DNA of 64,000 nucleotides, from NCBI GenBank assembly GCA_025175895.1, contig CM045991.1, forward strand, positions 82,385,174 through 82,449,173, given 5' to 3'. Position numbers and translations under genes: made by a program. Source of the DNA: Wurfbainia villosa. Taxonomy: Eukaryota > Streptophyta > Magnoliopsida > Zingiberales > Zingiberaceae. The notes under the pieces were generated by a model. It saw nothing but the letters and a program-made list of their open reading frames with translations, ran no database searches and was not told where the DNA came from. Shown here piece by piece: positions 46,663 through 57,745 of this stretch (positions are counted from its first letter, which is position 1; every line of letters starts with the position of its first letter).

Positions 46663-48391
46663 CTAGCGTGAGGGGATCACGCACCTAGGAACCCAATACC
46701 TATTGGATCTCCATGGGTTTACTAGGTATTCACTAGGGATAACTTCCCTAGATACCCTCCTAATGACCCTTTTTGGCTTGAAAGCCTTGGTCAATTGGGT
46801 CTTGTCTTGGTCAACTCTAGGGATGACTTCCCTTATGACCTTCTTAATGGTCTTTATAGGTTTCATGGAAACCTTGGCCACTAGACACTTACCATGGATA
46901 ACCTTAGGGATAACTTCCCTAGTAACTTTGACTTTCCCAGACCTAGATCTTGTTCCATAGTCAAATGGAACATTGTGGTAGGTTTGTATGATCTTCTTGG
47001 GCTTAGGCTTGTGACTCAAACCTTCCTTGCCCTTGAATTGAATTTTCCTACCAACACTTAGGTTTTCCCGTTAGACCCTCATTTTTGATCATTTGACCCT
47101 TGAATTTGATTTTGCATTTTCTTAAGAGTCTTCTCCAATTTCTCAAGCCTTGACCTCAAGACTTGATTTTCTAACTCTAATCTTCCCAATTTTGAATTTT
47201 TATTCTTTCTTTGGGAATGGTTCTTCATTTTAAGCATATGCCTGCCCTTCTTAGGGTTAATGACTAAATGATCTTCTACCTTTCTAATTGCTTCCTTAGG
47301 TAGAATTGTTTTAGAGATATTAGTTCCAAATTTCTCTTTAGTTCTAAAATTATCACTCTTAGCACCTAGGCAATAAAATTTATTTCTACTAGCATGCTTT
47401 TTATGATCATTACTAACAATAGCAAAGGCATTAAAATTATTTCTAGCATGCTTCTTCATACTAAAACTTGAAGGTGCGTTAATAAAAGATACCTTAGGGT
47501 TTGCTTTAGAAGCTCCCCTACATGTGATGCTCCTTCTTGGATTTTCTTCCTCCCCCTAGGGCATTGACTCCTATAATGCCCCTTTTGTTGGAACTTGAAG
47601 AAAATTATATGCTCCATGCTTTTCCTAGTAAGGACACCGACATCCATGAACTTTGGCGCTGCTTGAGCCTTCTTGACTCTTTTAGGGCAGTTACTCTTGT
47701 AATGCTCGACTTCCCTACACTCAAAGCATATAATGTGATTTTTATCGTTAATTAAAATGCTTGAGTTACCTAGACTGGAAGTGGAATTTTGAACTTCTTC
47801 AACTCTTCCAGATGTTGATGGTTCTTCTTGATTTTGCTCTTGTTCAGGAGTGGATGGTCTCTCCTCCCCCTCAATCCTTGAGGTGGAGACTTCTTCCAAT
47901 TCTACCTCCTCTACCGATCCGGATGTTGATTCCCTCTCAACCTTCGAATCCTCAAGCTCTTGAGATGATGATGATGTGCTTTCTTCTTGAGCTTGGGAAG
48001 ATGAGCACTCCTCTTCTTCCTTATCTTCTTGGACCGAGTGAGGCTGCTCATGGAATTTTGACAACTTACTCCATAGCTCCTTGTCATCCATGTAATCACC
48101 TAAACTACACAGAATGTCATTAGGGATTAAATCAACCAATAATTTTATTACCTTTTTATTTTTCTCGAATTCTTGGACTTGTTCTTCGGTCCACTTCTTC
48201 ATCTTGAGGAATCCTCCCTTCGAGCCTCTTGGATATTTGAATCCTTCCATCAAGATGACCCAATCTTCGAAGTCCTTCATCAATATGAATTCTTCAATCC
48301 TTCTCTTCCATTGATTGAAGTCTTCTCGTCCATAGAGGGCATATGGAATAGGCGTGTTGATGTCACATCCCAATTTTTCTTCAAACTCCAA
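46663..48391 (-). pseudogene. Element B gag, longest-frame copy
   Basis: Minus strand. The first frame of 311 residues starts MEFEEKLGCDINTPIPYALY and has the capsid-like segment WKRRIEEFILMKDFEDW, LIPNDILCSLGDYMDDKELW, a Ser/Glu-rich acidic region and knuckle 1 CFECREVEHYKSNC. Knuckle 2 is damaged (FFKFQQKGHYRSQC, both leading Cys now Phe). After a frameshift near 47457 follow GTNISKTILPKEAIRK, a coiled coil (LENQVLRSRLEKLEKTLKKM) and, in a third frame, YHNVPFDYGTRSRSG and the conserved end VIPSR then TAG (46663-46665). No pol domain anywhere in B. Confidence 0.8.
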
Positions 48392-48481
48392 CTTTCCTCT
48401 AGCAGTGCTCCCTTGGCTGTCAAACCTTGAAGAGTACCACTTGTAGGTATCAGAGCGTCTCCTTCTTCTTAGGGTCGATCA

Positions 48482-48496
48482 GGCTCTGATACCACT
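48482..48496 (-). promoter_or_regulatory. Element B primer-binding site
   Basis: Minus-strand AGTGGTATCAGAGCC beside the LTR end at 48497. Confidence 0.85.
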
Positions 48497-49474
48497 TGTA
48501 GGGGATCATACGTCGCTAGAGGGGGGGGGGTGAATAGCATCGATGATGGAATTCACTCATGTTCATCTCTACACAATTATTAGTATGCAGTGGAATATAG
48601 AAATACAATATGAAGACAAACATAAATACACAATCACAAGAACACGGTGATATAATATAGTACGGAACCCTAGTTCCTACTCCACTGGGCAAGCTCGATA
48701 GCGAGCTCTAGTGATGCACACACCACTAATCGAAACACTCCTTCTTGATGACACACTAGAGGTGGAGAAACCTTATACAAGTGAATAACAATAGTAATGA
48801 AAGAATACAAGCAAATAAAAAGTAAATACAATAAACTATGTAAAGAACACTTTACAAAAGTGAGCTTTGAATGCTTGCTTGTTTGATTGCTTGAGCTGCA
48901 CTTGAAGACCCTGACTTGCACCAGCAAATTGCCTCAAATCACCAAAGAAATCACTACTAAAAACCTCCTCTTCGAGCTCCTTATAAAGCTGCAACTCGGG
49001 CCGATTTTTGCCTAGCAATCGACTACTCATACCCACCAATCGACTACTTGTGTATTCGTCTCACAATGAATTAATCCATGCTAGTATTCAAGCAAACGAA
49101 TACATTGGCAGTCGACTACCAAGCCCGTAGCTGACTGCTTAGTCGACTACTGAGGTTTCTGTGCTTGTGACCAAAACCAACAATTGACTGCCCTCCATGG
49201 AAGTAACTTGCTCAAGGCCAATCGAGGTGCCGCTTCGACTGGGTCTCCAGTCAAGGTGCCGCTTCAACTGGTTCTCCAGTCGAGGCGCCAGTCAAGTCGC
49301 CTTGAGTATGTGGCCGCAACTCGGTTGCAATCGATTGCCAGTCGACACACGATAGTTGACTAGTCATAATCCCAGTCGACTGCTCTGTGTCGACTCGACT
49401 GCCAAGTGTTAAAACACTTGACCAGATGACCAATACAAAACCCTAGTCGACTGATAACCTCAAACATGAGGTTT
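48497..49474 (-). repeat. Element B 5' LTR, truncated at C insertion
   Basis: Collinear with 43268-44200. Breaks at AACATGAGGTTT, where plus-strand element C begins. G10 at 48521-48530. Confidence 0.7.
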
Positions 49475-50899
49475 TGTTGGTGCAATCGACCAAGGTCACT
49501 ATTCAGACTCTAGTTGGACTCGAGTAGTGTTTTGATGTTTGACAATGTTTTGGGGAGATTGTTGGTGCAATCAACCCGGGTCATGATTGACAGGACTCGA
49601 GCTTGACTCGAGTGGTATTTTTATATTTGACGATGGTTTGACCATTATTTGACTATATGGTTGACATGGGGTTGACCATATGATGGAGAAGTCTAAGTCA
49701 TGGGTACTTGGCAATTGGAAAGTCCAACATGGGTTGGCAAGGAAAGTCCAAGGGGTGATATTGGCAGTGTAAAGTCCAAGGGTGGAGTCTTAGTAGCATA
49801 AGTCCAATAGTTGGCGGTGTAAAATCCAAGCGGTAGTCTTGGCAGCGTAAGCCCAATGTGCCTTAGCGGTATAGACCAACATAGAATGACAATAGCCGAT
49901 GGAAGCACCTGAAGGCTAGCATATGGATGAACAAGTCATGGATAACTTGGAGGGATCCGATAGGCGTGAGGCTGACGGAGGTGGCTAGAAGGCTTAGGTC
50001 TAGGCTAAGGGTGGTTTAGCAAGTATGAGGGCATCATATTTGGTGTTAAAACCTCATGGATGAGGTTATCAGTCGACTGATAGGAGTCGAATGGAGTTCA
50101 ACTGCAGGAAATTATCTGGCAGTCGACTACCAGAATTGGGCAGTCAACTGATGGCCTGATCAATCGACTACTATGGTTGGTAGTCGACTGATCATCGATG
50201 TCGTGGGCATATAAGGTTCCAGAGTCGACTGTTAGGGTTTGACAATCAAGTGATGGCTCGATCAGTCGACTGATGTGCATGATCAGTCGATTGATGGTTT
50301 ATCCATTGGAACTTATCCAATGTGGCTCAGCCCGTTGTGAGACAACGGCTACATGAACAGTCGACTGATGGTCGCGATCAGTAGATTGCTAGGCAGAATC
50401 CAGCCCGAGGTAAAGCTTTAAAAGGAGCTCGTGGAGGAGGATTTGGCTAAGGTTCCTTGAAGCGATTTGGAGGGGATTTGTTGCTACAATCCAGACCTTC
50501 AAGACTCTTCTCAAGCAATCAAAGATCAAGCAATCAAAAGCTCTTTGTAAAGTTTTCTTTAGTTGCATTTTAGTATATTTTCTTGTATTTGTATTGTATT
50601 ACTTTTGTAATCATTGTAAGAGGTTTCTCGCCTCTGTCTTGTTGTCGAGAAGGAGTATTTGTGATTATTAGTGGTGTTTGGCATTGCTAGGGCTTGTTCG
50701 AGCCCAACTCGTGGAGTAGGAACCTTAAGGTTCCGAACCACATTATATCATCGTGTTTGTGTGCTTGTATTTCTATTATTTCTGTATTATTTCTATATTC
50801 CACTGCGTACTAACAATCTTAGGCAAGCACATGAACAATATCCATCAAGCATGACGAAATGCTATTCACCCCCCTCTAGCGACGATCAATTCCCCAACA
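49475..50899 (+). repeat. Element C 5' LTR with duplicated start
   Basis: Two successive LTR-like starts: TGTTGGTGCAATCGACC at 49475, then after TTTTGGGGAGAT another TGTTGGTGCAATCAACC at 49560. The first 85 bases look like a partial repeat of the LTR beginning with its own purine tract. CAGTCGACTG motifs at 50060-50370. C6 near the end. Ends CCCCAACA. Confidence 0.65.
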
Positions 50900-50965
50900 A
50901 GTGGTATCAAAGCGAGGCCACTCTTCAAGGTTTAACAACTAAGGGAGCATGCTAGAGGGAAGGAA

Positions 50966-52172
50966 ATGGAGCTACCTAAGGACGGATTGGGGTACGCCAT
51001 CAACATTCCTCTATCATACGACAAAGAAGACTTTTCGATGTGGAGGGAAAGAATGGAGACATTTTTGATGATGGACGTAGAAGATTGGTTCACATCATGG
51101 AAGGGTTTGAACCCCCTAGGGATAAGAAGGGAGGTGTCCTCAAATTAAAGAAGTTGACCCAAGAGCAACGCCTAAAGTCCAAGACCGAAGTTAAGGTAAC
51201 AAAACTTTTAGAAGGTTTGATACCTAATGATATTTTGTCTAGACTAGGTGAATATCAAGATGCCAAGGAGCTCTGGAGCAAATTGGAAAAGCTCCATGAA
51301 GGTCCCTCACCAACTCAATTGGAGGAAGAGGCCAAAGAAGCAAGCTCATCCTCACAAGAAAATGAGGATTTGAAGGTCGAGGAGTGTTCGACATCCGAGG
51401 AGGAAGAGGAAGTGGAAGAAGTAGAAGAGGCCTCCACCTCTAGGATCATGGGAGAAGAGACCATCCACTCTGGAGCATCAAGAAGAAGCTTCTACTTCCG
51501 TTCAAGAAGAAGAGGAAGCTCAAAATTCCACCACCATCGACCTAGGTAACTCAAACATTTAAATTAAAAATAAAATCCATATTATATGCTTTGAGTGTAG
51601 GGAAGTCGGGCATTACAAGAGTAAGTGCCCTAAAAGAGTCAAGAAAAGTCAATCGGTGCCAAAGGTCAAGGAGACCGGTGCCCCAACAATTAAAAGCAAG
51701 GAGCACGTGGTGTGCTTCAAATGCCGTCAAAAGAGGCATTATAGGAGTCAATGCCCTCGGGGGAGGAAGAATGGCAAAGGAGCATCACAAGTAGGGGGAG
51801 CATTAAAAGAAAACCCTAAGGTATATTTCAATAATGCACATTTTAATTTTAGTTATAAAAAGCATGCTTTTATTTAACTTGCAATTTATCATAAAGAGCA
51901 TGCTATAAATAGACTTTATTGCCTAGGTGCTAAGAGTTGCAATATTAGGAATAAGGAGAAATTTGGGACTAATGTCCCTAGAAAAATCCTACCTAGGGAG
52001 ACCATTAGAAAGATAGAGGATCACCTAGACATCAATCATAAATAGACTAGACATATGCCTAGAGAAAAGAATATCTCAAGAGTTAATGAAAAATCAAAAT
52101 TAGGAAGATTGGAACTAGAGAACCATGTTTTGAGGTCAAAACTTGAGAAATTAGAAAAGACCCTTAAGATTA
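50966..52172 (+). pseudogene. Element C gag, N-terminal and knuckle part
   Basis: Starts MELPKDGLGYAINIPLSYD, frameshifts near 51090, and reopens with PPRDKKGGVLKLKKLTQEQR and LIPNDILSRLGEYQDAKELW. An acidic region follows, then two zinc knuckles, both with all metal ligands: CFECREVGHYKSKC (51587-51628) and CFKCRQKRHYRSQC (51713-51754). A coiled coil (LENHVLRSKLEKLEKTL) runs to 52165. Frames change near 51470, 51550 and 51870. Gag is then interrupted by D at 52173 and resumes at 60459. Confidence 0.75.
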
Positions 52173-53499
52173 TGTTGGTGCAATCGGCCCAGGTCACGAT
52201 TGACCAGGACTCGAGCTTGGCTCGAGTGATATTTTGATGTTTCGACAAAAACATATGACAATGTAATTGTCATGGGAAAGTCCAAGCATGGGTCTTGACA
52301 TGGAAAGTCCAACATAGGTTGGCAAGGGAAAGTCCAAGCTTGAGTCTTGGGATTTGAAGTCCAAGGGGTTTGGTATTGGCGGCGTAAAGTCCAAGCGGGA
52401 GTCTTGGCGGCGTAAGTCCAATGTGCCTTGGCAGTGTAGACACAGTTAGCATGACATAGCCGATGGAAGCATCTGAAGGCTAGCGCGATGGATGAAAAAG
52501 TCATGGATGACTTGGAGGGATCAGAGAGGCGTGAGGCTGATGGAGATGGTTAGAAGGCTTAGGTCTAGGATAAGGGTGGTCTAGCAAGTATGGGGGCACC
52601 ATACTTGGGTTAAAACCTCATGTTTGAGGTGTGCCAGTCGACTGGTGCCATGTGGCAGTCGACTGGCGTAGTCAACTAGGGTTTGACTGTAGGGAATGGC
52701 CAAACAGTCGACTGTCGGAGCTTGGCACTCGACTGATCGGCCGAGCAGTCGATTGATCATTGGATCAGTCGACTGATCCTCGGATTTTCGGCCACAAAAT
52801 GGAGTCTCACTCGACCACTGGGACGAGCAGTCGAGTGATGGCTCATCAGTCGACTGATGCTCATGATCAGTCGACTGATGTCCTAACCGTTGGATTTTTC
52901 CAGCGTGGATTACACCGTTGTCTCACAACAACAGTGTGATCAGTCGACTGATGGTCCCGAGCAGTCGACTGATCGACTTTTTCCAGCATAGGTTGAAGCT
53001 ATATAAGGAGCTCGTGATGGAGGAAAAGATAGCTATTTTTCTTGGGCGAAATTGAAGGGGAAAGTTGGTGCTTTCTAGACCTTCAAAGCTAGTTCAAGGC
53101 AATCAAAGATCAAGCAATCAAAAGCTCTTGAAAAGTGTTTTTCTTTACTTGCATTTCATATAAATTGTTGTAATTGCTTGTTTTAGTTTCTTACTGTTGT
53201 AAGATTACTTGTAAGGGGTTTCTCCGCCTCCAACTTGTGTCGAGAAGGAGTGTTTATTATAGTGGTGTGTGATTGGCATCGCTAGGGTTCGCACGAACCC
53301 GATCCGTGGACTAGGAACCGTTCGGTTCCGAATCACGTTAAATGATTGTGTTTGCGTGTTGTTAATTGTTTCGTTATTTCTTTCATTACTATTCTGCTGC
53401 GTACTAATGAAATTGTAGAGACGAACACGCGATCGAATTCCAACTACGAACGAACTCTACGCTATTCATCCCCCCTCTAGCGGCTTCAAATTTCCTACA
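52173..53499 (+). repeat. Element D 5' LTR (short form)
   Basis: 1327 bp. CAGTCGACTG array at 52630-52970, TATATAA at 53000-53006, C6 near the end (53470-53475), ends TTCCTACA. Confidence 0.85.
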
Positions 53500-53514
53500 A
53501 TTGGTATCAGAGCC
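53500..53514 (+). promoter_or_regulatory. Element D primer-binding site
   Basis: ATTGGTATCAGAGCC directly after the LTR. Confidence 0.88.
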
Positions 53515-53564
53515 TGGGGCTCTTCTACGAATTAACCGCCGGGAGCTAAAAGGCTAGAGGGAAG

Positions 53565-55148
53565 ATGGAATTCCAAAACAAGCACGGATGGGACATCAAC
53601 ACTCCACCGCCATATAATCAAGAAGACTTTTCAGTGTGGAGAACAAGAATGGAGACATTCTTTATGATGGATATAGAGGATTGGTTCATCCTTGTAGAAG
53701 GTTTTGAACCCCCTCGGGATAGGAAGGGACAAGTCCTCAAGTTGAAGAAATGAACCCAAGAGCAATGGCAAAAATTCAAAACCGAAGCTAAGGTAACAAA
53801 ACTTTTAGAAGATTTGATACCTAATGATGTTTTGTCTAGGCTAGGTGAATATCTTGATGCCAAGGAGCTATGGGACAAATTATCCAAGTTCAATGAGAAG
53901 CCCCACTTGACACAAGTAGAAGAAGACAAGGAAGAGGATGAAGACAGTTCATCTTCCTCACGAGCAAGTGAGGAATCGGAAGTTGAAGAGGAGTCAACTT
54001 CCGGATCAGTGGAAGAAGAAGAAGTAGAAGACACCTCCACCTCTAGGATTGAGGGGGAGGAAAGAATATCCACTCCGGAGCAACAAGAGAAAGCTTCGAC
54101 ATCTAGTCAAGATGAAGAAGCTCCAATTCCGGTCTCAATTAACCTAGGTAACTCAAACACTCTAATTTCAAATAAAATCCATATATTGTATTTTGAGTGT
54201 AGGGAGTATGGGCACTACAAGAGCAAGTGCCCAAAGAAGATTAAGAAGACTCCACCAGTGCCTAAAAGTCAACAAAAGTCAAAGGATGTCGGTTCCCCAT
54301 CACCTAAAGACAAGGAGCACATCATTTGCTTTAGATGTCGGCAACCGGGACATTACCGAAATCAATGTCCTAGGGAGAGCAAAAAGACTCAAAATGGAGC
54401 TTCACAAGTAGGGGGAGCCTCTAAGGCAAACCCTAAGGTATATTTTCATAATGTTCATTCTTTAAATTCTAAGCAAAAGCATGCTAGAATTAATTCAAAT
54501 AACTTTGCTATTACTCATGAATCAAAGCATGCTAGGAATGATAACTCTAGATCTATTTCAAAGAAGGAGAAATTTGGGACTAATGTCCCTAGAAATGTCA
54601 TTCCTAGGAAAACAATTAAGAAAATCGAAAACCATTTAGGTATCAATCCCAATAAGGGTAGATATATGTTTAAGGTGAATGGCAATGCCCAAAAACCTAA
54701 TCAAAAATCATTTGGGCAATTAGAATTAGAGAACCAACCCTTAAGGTCAAAGCTTGAAAAACTAGAAAAGACCCTAAATAAGATACAAAATCAATTTCAA
54801 GGGTCTAATGGTCAAAGTCAAGGGTCAAGATCTCAAAGTCAACATCTAGGACCCAAAAGACAAAAGTCAACCAAGGGCAATCAAGGTTTGGGTCACAAAC
54901 CTAAGCCTAAGGTGACTTACCATAGTGTTTCATTTGATTATGGAACACAAACTAGGTCTAGGAAGACCAAGGTTGCAAGGGGAGTTACCTATAGAGTCAA
55001 CCTAGGTAAGACCGCCATGACCAAGGCTAATATGCCTAGGAGGGTCATTAGGAAGGTATCTAGGGAGGTTATCCCTAAGGAATACCTAATTAATTCAATG
55101 AGCTCAAATATATTTTGGGTTCCAAAGAGCGTGATTGATTCACGTTAA
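53565..55148 (+). pseudogene. Element D gag, nearly intact (one stop)
   Basis: About 527 codons, MEFQNKHGWDINTPPPYN to DSR and TAA. One in-frame TGA at 53751-53753 stands where A has TGG (KKW). Order: capsid-like N-terminal third (WRTRMETFFMMDIEDW, LIPNDVLSRLGEYLDAKELW), acidic Ser/Glu-rich spacer (53920-54070), knuckle 1 YFECREYGHYKSKC with the first Cys changed to Tyr, and intact knuckle 2 CFRCRQPGHYRNQC (54327-54368). A coiled coil (LEKLEKTLNKIQNQ, about 54745-54800) and a basic tail with YHSVSFDYGT and EYLINSMSSN end the protein. It would form the particle and bind RNA; it lacks protease sequence. Confidence 0.82.
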
Positions 55149-56097
55149 ATGAGTTAGAATGTGCCAACCATGATTGGATGGGTAGTTAACTCAATCATGG
55201 TAAAGTTGGCACTTTAGGTTATTTTCAAGGTTATGGTTAGCTTGGAAATACATTTGAGTTTTAATTCTAAAAGTTCTTAGGATGTGCCAATATATTTTTT
55301 TAAATCATGAAAATCAATAAAATTGGCACAATCTAGATTTAAAGGTCGTAGTGTGTCACTTTGATCTTTGGCACACTTTAGGAATCAATGTATCAAGAGA
55401 AGTGTCTTTAAGGTATAGAAGGTACATCAAGAGTGATACTCATGTGCCACACACCTTGATGTCTTGTACTTACCATACTTCATGTGTTTCACCATGTGTT
55501 TGCATGGAAGGAATGTCTAGAGTGGATTGCATCTCACAAAACAAGTCTTTTACCTTGATTGTGTATTTCAACACTTAGAAAGGGTGAGATGTTAGGATTT
55601 TGAAACCTTTGAATGTTAATGTTTGCTAAAATGAAATAAAATATCAAAATACATTAACGAATACATGAATATAAGCATAACATCAATATGTTCGATATAA
55701 AAGATTAAATATGAGAAAATGGAATAAGTTAATAAAGAAATCAAGATTTTTTGAATTTCAGAACTGGAAATCAGATATCAGTCGACTGATCACACTGTAG
55801 CACGATATCGTGAGTCAAGCAGTCGAGTGCTGCTTCCAGGACTCGACTGTTTGCACATCAGTCGACTGATGGGATACATCAGTCGACTGATGGTACTGTT
55901 CACCGAGGCTGAGGGTCATCAGTCGAGTGCTCGCTGAGCAGTCGAGTGGTGATCGCACCAGTCGACTGATGAGCAACATCAATCGACTGATCATCTAACC
56001 ACGAAGACTCAATATCGATTGATGGCCGAGCGGATCATTGCCGGCTCGGTAAACCCGCTAATAAACTGTGATCAGTCGACTGATGCTGGCGTCGCGA

Positions 56098-56128
56098 TTT
56101 TATAACGCCGAACCGCTAGGGTTCGGCG
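56098..56128 (+). promoter_or_regulatory. TATA-like box and 9-bp hairpin upstream of ORF2 (D)
   Basis: TTTATAAC, then CGCCGAACC (56106-56114), loop GCTAG and GGTTCGGCG (56120-56128). Identical in A. Lies 261 bases upstream of the ORF2 ATG, followed by CT-rich sequence resembling a plant 5' UTR. Confidence 0.5.
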
Positions 56129-56388
56129 TCTTCACGCGTCCACTTCCCGTTTTCCTTCTCCTCTCCGTTCGCCACTCCCTTCACCGACGAGAGTTTCCCA
56201 CTGCTCCGGCCACCTAGGTCCTAGGTTTGATAGCCTAACCCTTCCTCTCGCATTTTCACTCATCTCACAACCCTAGTTCACTCCTTTTCAGTGGTTGTTT
56301 TCTTCTAAGGTTCCGGCGTCCAATCCTCCGGCAAAATTTCTGGCAGCCCCTTCAGCAATATCCGAATATTCCGTCATCACCCCTTCAA

Positions 56389-57532
56389 ATGGCACCGAAG
56401 TAAAATTTTCTTACTCAAAAACCCTAATTTTTCCTTTTCATTGCAATCTATAACAATCTAATCATGTATTGGTGCCCATGCATTTCATATTGTTGCATTA
56501 CATTCATATAGGAGATCCCGTAGAAATGATCCACCCGAGGGTGAATCACGATTGTACCAACCTATGTTGGTTAGGTACATCGATAGGGACTTTTTTGCAC
56601 AATACTGTAGTGATGTCATGGACATATTTGCATATTATCATCTCATGAAAATTGTCTTATGCACACATGCCATTAATGATAATCTCCTTAAGGAGTTTTA
56701 TCATAACCTAAAGAAGGTAGACGATGGCCCCACCTACACTACTCGCGTTGCAAAATGTGATTTAGAGTTCACTCCTGCGATATTGCAGGAGTTTCTTGAG
56801 TGTAAGCCATCGGATGACACCTTCATTTTCTACCCTACCTTTGATGCTCCTTTACCCAAGCCATTTGACCATATCTCTTTGGACTCCATGCATGAGCATG
56901 TTTTTGGTCATCCTCGTCCACCAGCCCAGAATTTATTTCCTATTCTTTGAGTTATACACTTTTCTCTACAAGGTCATTGTTGGGTGTTTTCTTCCGATCG
57001 TCACTTGGGGTCTGGCCAAGATTCGGCCTCCCCATCTCTTTCTACTGTATGCCATGCATAATAGGTTAGACATAAACATTGCATTAAACATGTTTCATTG
57101 TATTGTGCATTTCATTTCCCCTATACAAGGGAAAGTGCATATGCCTTATGGGCACATTATCACAGCATGGTTAGAGTCAATAGGCATCAACATTCACAGG
57201 GGATCACTGAGGTCGCTATCTGAGGTGTACGACTGCATATCAGTTTGTAACTTCTCGTTAGCGAAGCTACGGATGGGGCTTGGGCAGATGGAGTTGGCAC
57301 ATCGACCACCGCCCAGGGCATGTGGAGAGTCACCTCTGGCACCTAGACAGGCGGCAGAGGACTATGAGGATGCAGACGCCGCTGATGAGGAGGATTAGAT
57401 GCCAGTAGATGCATGCAGATTGCAGAGTCCCAGAGCCGCATCGAACAACGTCAACTCGATATGTATGAGATGATGCGGGCCTGGACTTTGAGCCAACAGC
57501 CTCCTCCACCTCCACCTCCTGCAGATGACTAG
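56389..57532 (+). pseudogene. Element D ORF2 (plant transposon-protein-like), two frameshifts
   Basis: Exon 1 (56389-56399) begins with ATG and codes MAPK with the first base of exon 2. The intron 56400-56511 starts GTAAAA and ends CATATAG. Exon 2 reads RSRRNDPPEGESRLYQPMLV, RDFFAQYCSDVMDIF, FYHNLKKVDDGPTYTTRVAK and LQEFLECKPSDDTFIFYP. It breaks near 56945 where A stays open. The second part has GCFLPIVTWGLAKIRPPHLF, HCIVHFISPIQGKVHMPYG and AWLESIGINIHRGS. After a second frame change (about 57400) comes a helical end, QSRIEQRQLDMYEMMRAW, and PPPPPPP before TAG (57530-57532). No signal peptide or membrane segment. Similar to proteins annotated as plant transposon protein; could also be a captured host gene. 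Confidence 0.6.
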
Positions 57533-57745
57533 AGCTAGAAGATGTTAGGATTTTCTTTTGTTTCTCAATTTTTGTAATGAGATTGAGCATATCAAATCTC
57601 TAGTTTTGAATGTAAAAAAAAAACTGAAATCTTTTAAATTGAATGAAATTTCTGTGTGTGAAAATCATGTGTGTTTGAGTGTGTATTTGTATGAATGTAT
57701 TGGTTTATGAAAATTGCTATATCATGACATGAAATTTCATCCTAT

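Larger units (their letters stand above)
43268..49474 (-). mobile_element. Element B: gag-only LTR element without ORF2 module
   Basis: Minus strand. 3' LTR 43268-44847, interior 44848-48496, 5' LTR from 48497, cut at 49474 by element C. Same family as A, C and D by LTR start TGTTGGTGCAATCGG, gag and purine tract. Its interior passes directly from the post-gag block to the ATGTCATGACATCA block (46320-46260), so it has no ORF2 module. Confidence 0.75.
55383..57745 (+). other. ORF2 module of element D
   Basis: Collinear with 4315-6687 of A. Includes CAGTCGACTG-rich sequence (55775-56095), TATA-like box and hairpin (56098-56128), CT-rich leader, ORF2 exon 1, 112-nt intron, exon 2 and a 3' tail. 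B and C lack it. Boundaries approximate. Confidence 0.65.

Noticed and set aside
56389..57532. ORF2 as a retroviral-type envelope gene
   Set aside because: No signal peptide, no hydrophobic membrane anchor and no furin-like site seen; the module also has its own leader and intron.
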